From Mallotus nudiflorus (Eukaryota; Streptophyta; Magnoliopsida; Malpighiales; Euphorbiaceae), in the NCBI GenBank assembly GCA_947683625.1, contig CANTUR010000285.1:1240001-1304000 (forward strand): a stretch of 64,000 nt of DNA, written 5' to 3'. A program made the translations under genes and the position numbers. Each line of letters starts with the position of its first letter. The first letter of the stretch is position 1. Shown here in pieces: positions 57,952 through 64,000 of the stretch. Under the pieces are notes generated by a model that saw nothing but the letters and a program-made list of their open reading frames with translations, searched no databases and was not told the origin of the DNA.

Positions 57952-58923
57952 TTTGGCTCTAGATTAGGTTTTATCTTTCATAATTTTTATTCTTAATCCT
58001 GATTTCTTATGCTTTTCTTATTCTTTTAAAATCATTCTTTTTTTTGTTCTTCATTCTTGTGTTTTGTTCTTTGTTCTTATTTATTAGTCTTGATCTTATT
58101 TTTTTTCCCTTTAAGTCAGTCATTCTGAAATTTAGATTTGTGTTCATAGTTGAAAGTTTTATTTTTTAAAAAAATTCGTGAAAAAAAAAGAAGAAATTTG
58201 AAAAAAAAAGAAGCAAAAAAAAATTTTGTGAAAAAAAAAGAGAAAGTTATTAGAAAAGGAAGAATTGAGATTCTTAAATGATTTATATCCTCATCAGGTC
58301 TGATTTGCATTTCCTTCCATTCCTTACTCACTAAGGAATATTTTTTGAGTGATTAATATCCTCATCAGGTCTGATTTAGGTTTCCTAATCCTATTTGGTT
58401 TATAATTGACATATTTAACTAGATCTTGTCATATCTTGTATTACTTGTCTATTAAGGATTTTGCATATCTTTACAATACTTGCTCATTAAGGAATATTAC
58501 TTATTGAGGAAAATTTGACTTTTCTCCTTAAAATAACTTCTAAATTCATTTTCTTTTCTATTCCAGAAGATCTTTGTATTTCTTTCACATGTCTTTTGTA
58601 TCTTTTTGATTTTTCCTATTTTATTGCTTCTGAATTGTTGTTTTTTTTATTAATCGAATTGCCTTAAACTTGTTTTGAAAATTTCACTTTTGAAAGTTCT
58701 ACTTGAATATTGCTTCAATCTAATTGATTGGTTCTAAAAGTGTGATTCACCTAAGAACATAAAAGAATTAGCTTGAGTGGTGAGAGGAAGCTGAGTGAAA
58801 CATCAAATTGACTTAAACACGAGTGACCACCCCCATCATTCGAGTGCAAACACATGAGGGAGTGTTTGTGAGGATTTTAAATTATTATTATTATTATTTT
58901 GTTTCTAACATTCTTTTACAGCA
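57952..58923 (+). other. Gypsy D leader
   Basis: Untranslated, T-rich, with 'atcctcatcaggtctgattt' repeated (58,287 and 58,348). The small frame at 58,823-59,011 overlaps the gag start and is a shadow. Confidence 0.55.
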
Positions 58924-59794
58924 ATGTCAAACCAAGGTGAAAATAAAGGTGAGGGTAAAGTTGATGAAACTTTGCTATGTGAGGCTCAACAAAGGCAATT
59001 TGCATGTATGAATACAAATTTTGAGACTATAATGGAGAGATTAAACTGCATTGATACAAGGCTAGGAGTGGTTGAAAGGGCAACAACACCAAACCGTAAT
59101 GAGGAAGTAGAAGGCAATGCTGACAATGAGGATGAAGATGAGGCCTATGCAGAAGTAGTACCAATAGGTGGAGGTAGACAAGGCCAAGGTAGAGGAAGAG
59201 GAAGGTTACAACCGGTTCCATACAATGGAAGAAACCGAGGTAATGAAGATGATGTAGATTGAAATTCGGGAAGCATCAAACATAAGATACCTAACTTTCA
59301 AGGTAAATAAGACCCGGAGTCCTATTTACAATGGGAGACGCAATTGGAGCTTATATTTGATTACCATTAATTTAGCAAGGAAAAGAAGGTAAAATTGGCG
59401 GTTACTCAATTTTCTGATTATGCTATTGCTTGGTGGGACCATTTGGTGATTAATAGGCGAAGGAATTTGGAGTACCCAATTGATAATTGGCCTGAGCTCA
59501 ACGTTGTAATGAGGAAGCAATTTGTGCCAAAACACTATCATAGGGAACTTGTATAAAAACTTCAAGTTCTTAAACAAGGTATTAAGAGTGTGGATGATTA
59601 CCATAAAGAGATGGAGATGCTTATGACTAGGGCTGATATAGATGAAGATGTGGAGATCATTATGGCACGCTTCTTGGCTGGTCTAAATAAAGACATATCT
59701 GATCGAGTAGATTTACACAAATATGAAGATTTAGAAGAGATGGTGCACATGGCCGTTAAGATAGAAAGGCAACTCCAAGGAAGAGGGGCGACAA
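58924..59794 (+). pseudogene. Gypsy D gag
   Basis: The ATG at 58,924 opens a 112-codon frame (MSNQGENKGEGKVDETLL ... RQGQGRGRGRLQPVPY) with a coiled-coil piece, then a stop. It continues in the same sense with IPNFQGK (stop) DPESYLQWETQLELIF, AVTQFSDYAIAWWDHLVINR, MRKQFVPKHYHRELV (stop), KLQVLKQGIKSVDDYHKEME, FLAGLNKDISDRVDLHKYED and LEEMVHMAVKIERQLQGRG. This is the retrotransposon capsid domain of chromovirus-type Gypsy. It breaks off at about 59,794, before the zinc knuckle, into old Tat sequence. Confidence 0.88.
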
Positions 59795-60200
59795 GGTACA
59801 TCTCAAGTGGACACTCGTAGACATTCTTTTATGGCTAATGAATAATCAAGATAGCATTTGTAGGGGCATCCTTTCTTTTTTATTAGCATCCTTAGGGAAC
59901 TATCTCATTTCTAAATATCACTATAAGTCATAAAAATAAGGCTTCTCAGTGGTATCCACCAGTAATACCCTTATTTCTTCATAGTAAAGGGTTCAAGACT
60001 TTTCTAATATTAGAGGCCTAACCTTGGTTTGCTTTCTACTTTCCCACATAGAAGCCAAAGTAGCTAGAGCATCAACTATTTGGTTCTTTTCTCTTAGTAA
60101 ATGGATAAATTTACACTAAGTAAAAGATAATAAAATAGTAGCCAAGTAATCCCAATACATACATAGCGTGTCTTCCTTTACTTCCTAGTTATTAGAAGCA
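59795..60200 (-). pseudogene. Old Tat RNase H remnant
   Basis: The minus strand reads ...NN*EVKEDTLCMYWDYLATI, CKFIHLLREKNQIVDALATL, ASMWESRKQTKVRPLILEKS, (stop) TLYYEEIRVLLVDTTEKPYF. This matches the young Tat at 44,925-45,220 (EVKEKRLKPYICYLKKL, FIHLLRDENQMADALVTLSL, EEKPWFYN). It is the C-terminal part of the archaeal-type RNase H and the linker to integrase. Orientation and order fit the minus-strand element that begins at 33,143. Confidence 0.82.
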
Positions 60201-60668
60201 TGCAGGAAATGTGCACAGTCGTGTGTTGAGTTTTATTGTCGTTAGGCACACGACCGTGTGACTTGATTATCCAAGAGTGGTGACGTAAGAAGCACGACCA
60301 TGTGCAAAATGTGCACAACCATGCTACCTGTACATGCATACTTTAGAAAATTCACTGAATTAAAAATTCAATACACATAGACAAGCAATGCATCATAAAT
60401 TTAAATTACAAGTCACTTGAAACAACATTCCACTAAACATGTAACTCACAAGACCTCTTTTAGAGCTCTAACCTTTCTTTCATTCCCTGAAATGCACAAG
60501 AAACAATCATAAAAAATAGAATAAACTTGCAAAAACATAAAAAGAAATAACCAAACAATAAAAACAAAAAAATAATAAAAATAAAGATAAAAATACAAAT
60601 AAAAATAGTCTTGGTTGAGCCCCCAAGAAGCTCTCTTTTAATGGTCCATGAGCTAGACCATCAATTAA
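60201..60668 (-). mobile_element. Athila-like element 3' region
   Basis: Non-coding. 60,203-60,330 repeats a CACACGACCGTGTG-type palindrome (cgtgtgttgag, cacacgaccgtgtg, gcacgaccatgtgc, gcacaaccatgc). The rest is A-rich on the plus strand. An LTR edge could not be located. Confidence 0.5.
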
Positions 60669-61836
60669 TCATCCAGTTGATTCCTTCAAGTATAAAACTT
60701 GATGGAACTCCTCAAATGTGCTTTCATAGTATAGCTTTAACCTTTGCCCATTCACTTTGAATGTGTCTCCTCTTGTATTACTCAATTCCATAGCTCTATG
60801 AGGATATGAATGAGTCACTGTATATGGTTCTATCCATCTAGTTTTCAACTTTCCAGGAAATAATCTAAGCCGTGAGTTGAATAACAAAACTTGATCACCT
60901 TCCTAAAACTCCTTGATTCTTACTCTTGCACCATGCCATCTCTTAGTATGTTCTTTATAAATCCTTGAATTTTCATAAGCAGCTTCTCTTATCTCTTCAA
61001 GTTAACATTCTTCTCTTAGCTGCCTTCCTGAAGTCAAAATTCAAGGCTTTAACTACCCAATAGGCCTTGTGTTCAAGCTCAATGGGAAGATGACATGATT
61101 TGCCATAAACCACCCCCAAGGGAGACATCCCAAGAGGTGTTTTGTAAGCTATTATATATGCCTACAAAGCATCATCAAGCTTCCTTGCCCATTCCTTCTT
61201 TGACTTACTATTCTCTCCAAAATCTTCTTCAACTCCCTATTACTCACCTTAACTTGGCCACTGGTTTGTGGGTGATAAGGTGTAGCTACCTTGTGCTTCA
61301 CACCATAGCGAGCTAATAAAGCTTCCATAGTCTTGTTGTAAAAGTGTGTTCCCCCATCATTTATGTGACTCGAGGCATTCCAAATCGAGAGAATAGCTTC
61401 TTTAAAAACTTGCAAACAACCCTTACATCATTGACTGTGCACACCTAAGCTTCCACCCACTTGGAAATATAATCCACACAAATAAGAATATACTTGTTAC
61501 CATCTGACACTGGAAATGGTCCCATGAAATCAATTCCCCAAACATAAAAAATTTCCACCTCTAGAATTCCAGATTGGAGCATTTTATCCTTTTTAAAAAT
61601 ATTTCCACTCCTTTGGCATGCATCACAATGCATCATAAAATCTCTAGCATTTTGAAAGATTGACGATCAATAAAACCCTATTTCAAGAACTTTAGCAGTT
61701 GTTCTTTGTCGTCCATAATTTCCACCATTGACCCTCCCATGACAATGTTGTAAGATTTCTCCTACTTCCTCATTTGTTACATATCTCCTCACCATGCCAT
61801 GGTTGCATAGTTTCCACAAAAATGGCTTATCCTAAA
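60669..61836 (-). pseudogene. Athila-like integrase and pol C-terminus
   Basis: Pieces from N to C (high to low coordinates): MMHCDACQRSGNIFKKDKML (zinc region), VWGIDFMGPFPVSDGNKYIL (first Asp), NDGGTHFYNKTMEALLARYG (second Asp), ATPYHPQTSGQVKVSNRELK (third acidic residue is Lys instead of Glu). Then 60,887-60,669: LFNSRLRLFPGKLKTRWIEP and GDTFKVNGQRLKLYYES, the typical Athila pol tail. Frames 61,636-61,445 and 61,415-61,152 are separated by stops and shifts. The plus-strand frame 61,095-61,316 is a shadow. Confidence 0.88.
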
Positions 61837-61837
61837 T

Positions 61838-63340
61838 TTAGAACTTAGCATCACGAATCAACTTTCTCTTTTGTTGAGGAGTGAACTCTTTTAGAATTTC
61901 ACCCACTAATAAAAAATTTGCTATATCAGCAAACCAAGGAGCACCCATAAATCCAATAGTGAAAAGCATTTCATCTGGGAACATCTCCTTGATAGACTCT
62001 TGCTTATCACTTTCCTCTTGTTCCAACTCCAACCTTGAAAGATAATCAACTACTACATTTTCAGCTCCTTCCTTATCTCTAATCTCAATATCAAATTCAT
62101 GCAATAGAAGTACCCATCTCATGAGCCTTGGTTTTGAATCCTTTTTGTTCATTAAATACTTCAATGTTGCATGATATGTGTATACAATTGCCTTAGATCC
62201 AAGGAGGTATGATCTGAACTTGTTAAAAGCAAATATAATAGCCAGCATCTCCTTTTCTATAGTAGCATAATTCAACTGAGTATCTGTCAATGTTCGGCTT
62301 GCAAAATAGATAACATGCAACCTATTCTCCTTTCTTTGGCCAAGAACAACTCCTATTGCATGATCACTGGCATCACACATCAGCTTGAATGGTAGACTCC
62401 AATATGGTGCCATCACTATAGGAGTATAAACAAGTGCTTGCTTTAACCTATCAAAAGCCAATTTGCAATCATTAGTAAAATCAAAAGGTGAATCCTTTTC
62501 AAGTAACTTACAAAGGTGTGTTGAGATTTTTGAGAAATCCTTGATAAATCTCCTATAGAAGCCTGTATGACCAAGAAAACTCCTAACTCCTTTAACATTT
62601 ATGGGGTATTGTAGCTTCTCAATTGCCTTCACCTTTGCTTTATCAACTTGGATGCCTTGAGCTAAAATCTTATGTCCAAGTATAATACCTTCATCTACCA
62701 TGAAATGGCACTTTTCCCAATTTAGCACCAAATTTGTTTCCTCACAACGTGCTAGAACTTGCTCCAAATTGCTCAAACATTCTTCAAATGAGTTTCCATA
62801 GATAGAAAAATCATCCATGATCTCCTCTACTAAATCTACAAATATAGCCATTATACATCTCTGAAAAGTTGTAGGAGCAATACATAACCCAAATAGCATC
62901 CTCCTGTATGCAAATGTGCCATAAGGATATGTAAAGGTGGTCTTCTCTTGATCTTCTAGAGCTATTGTAATTTGATTATAGCCTGAGTAACCATCCAGGA
63001 AGCAGTAAAAAGCATATCCTCCTATCGGCTCCAACATTTGATTAATAAAGGGCAATGGGAAATAGTCTTTCCTTATGGATGAATTTAGTTTCTTGTAATC
63101 AATGCACACTTTCCATCCATTCACAACTCTTGTAGGAACAAACTCTCATTCTAAATTTTTCACAATTATTATTCCCCCTTTCTTTGGCATATATTGAATT
63201 GGGCTAACCTAAGAACTGTCAGAGATTGGATAAATAATTCCTGCATCAAGTAGTTTGACCACCTCTTTCTTCACCACCTCTTGCATGTTCTGGTTGAGCC
63301 TCTTCTATCTTTCAATGATTGGCTTGTGTCCATCCTCCAT
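61838..63340 (-). pseudogene. Athila-like reverse transcriptase and RNase H (428 codons open)
   Basis: Open from 63,124 to 61,838. RT: NGWKVCIDYKKLNSSIRKDY, YFCFLDG-type segment read as YCFLDGYSGYNQI, CIAPTTFQRCIMAIFVDLVE, catalytic EIMDDFSIYGNS (Asp-Asp kept), KCHFMVDEGIILGHKI, VRSFLGHTGFYRRFIKDFSK. RNase H: FKLMCDASDHAIGVVLGQRK (Asp), NYATIEKEMLAIIFAFNKFR (Glu), YHATLKYLMNKKDSKPR (usual TDH is YHA, so an active-site Asp is changed), VVDYLSRLE. Upstream, 63,124-63,340 continues as EVVKLLDAGIIYPISDSS with stops. Confidence 0.92.
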
Positions 63341-64000
63341 CAAAATCTTATGCATGCAATAAGAGGGACTTATTCCTCTTAGATCCAAAATCTGCCAATC
63401 GATTGCCTTTATTTTTCTCTTCAGCATGTTCACTAACAAATCCCCTTACTCCTTGCTAAATTTAGAAGATATAATCACAGGTAAAGTTTGGTCACCACCA
63501 AGAAAAATGTCCTTAAATATTGAGGTAACGGCTTCAAGTCTAGTTTTGGTGCTTTAATGATTGAGGATGGTGTGGGTTCAGTGTTTGGTAGTTGTATGTG
63601 TGGTTGGCATGGGTATTTGAGAGTCACTTCTTCTTGAGAAGATTGTACCTATAGGCACTTCTCAATATTCTCAACTTCTAAAGACTATGCCAACCTTCGT
63701 TGTTGGACTTCATTTACACATTCATCAATGACTTCAACTCGCATGCAAAAATCTTCATAAATATTAAACTTATAGCTCTTATCCCCCACTCTTAATATAA
63801 GAGTTCCATCATAAACATCAATTATTGCTCTGGCAGTGTAAAGGAATGGCATAAGAAAGGATTAGTGGAACCTCCTCGTCTTCTTCAAAATCAAGGACTA
63901 CAAAAATCCACTAAAAAAATAAATTTTCCAGCCCTTACTAACACATCCTCCACTATCCCTTCTGGTTCCTTTACTATCCTATATGTAAGTTACAATCGAA
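63341..64000 (-). pseudogene. Athila-like protease-RT linker, cut by window end
   Basis: Minus strand: FVVLDFEEDEEVPLILSYAI (protease flap region, normally ...PLILGRPFL) near 63,890. Then after decay FLGGDQTLPVIISSKFSKE and LKRKIKAIDWQILDLRGISP, SYCMHKILMEDGHKPI, the conserved Athila segment before RT. Many stops. The active-site D-x-G lies beyond or is lost at the window edge. Confidence 0.8.

Noticed and set aside
58116..58331. 71-codon minus-strand Phe-rich frame
   Set aside because: Complement of A-rich low-complexity sequence in the Gypsy D leader.
60091..60200. Host gene exon with ALATLASMW motif (minus strand)
   Set aside because: Aligns with the Tat RNase H tail of the young element (QMADALVTLSLMW), so it is a retroelement remnant.

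Overview
This is an AT-rich eudicot nuclear window made almost entirely of nested, decayed retrotransposons, with one intact host-type gene. The organism cannot be fixed from the sequence. The mix of Tekay-, Athila- and Tat-type Ty3/Gypsy with Tork/Angela- and SIRE-type Ty1/Copia elements, the AT/TAA microsatellites and a plant eight-cysteine lipid-transfer protein all indicate a dicot. No rRNA, tRNA or CRISPR was recognised.

Layout. 1-10,321: three minus-strand LTRs of one Tekay-like Gypsy family (1-3114, about 3465-5365, 6582-9976), an Athila reverse-transcriptase scrap between the first two, and the 3' end of a Tekay pol after the third. 10,322-20,028: a Tork/Angela-like Copia element, plus strand, with a 5'-truncated left LTR and a deleted right LTR. 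20,029-27,148: a SIRE-like Copia element, plus strand, with no 3' LTR, followed by an LTR end of the Tekay family in plus orientation (to 27,742). 27,743-33,142: the host island. It holds an intact nsLTP-like gene (28,563-28,913, minus), its promoter, two gene-less copies of that promoter in the opposite orientation, a T-rich minisatellite and a likely Helitron end.

33,143-60,200: a Tat-lineage Gypsy element in minus orientation ('old Tat'). Its LTR starts inside the third promoter copy. A second, complete Tat element in plus orientation ('young Tat', 36,958-54,188, 5-bp target duplication AGGTG) sits inside it. Both Tats carry, antisense to their own pol and next to a 3' minisatellite, the remains of a spliced gene resembling plant mobile domain / DUF7745 proteins. 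A phase-0 intron is at the same place in both copies, and each has a TATA-like box and pyrimidine-rich leader. A fragment of another Gypsy (pol end - LTR - gag, 57,063-59,794) interrupts the old Tat. 60,201-64,000: an Athila-like pol on the minus strand with a 428-codon open RT-RNase H stretch, running off the window.

The most unusual structure is the young Tat 3' minisatellite (51,374-51,970): four alternating sub-repeats, each an imperfect or perfect hairpin with different arms around the same core. Other notable items are short palindromic motifs specific to each element family, found in the LTRs and, for both Tats, also inside the antisense gene; a perfect 266-bp palindrome; and the multiplied LTP promoter. 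Retroelement coding regions carry stops and frameshifts and are called pseudogenes. Families were assigned by reading translated motifs, without database searches.
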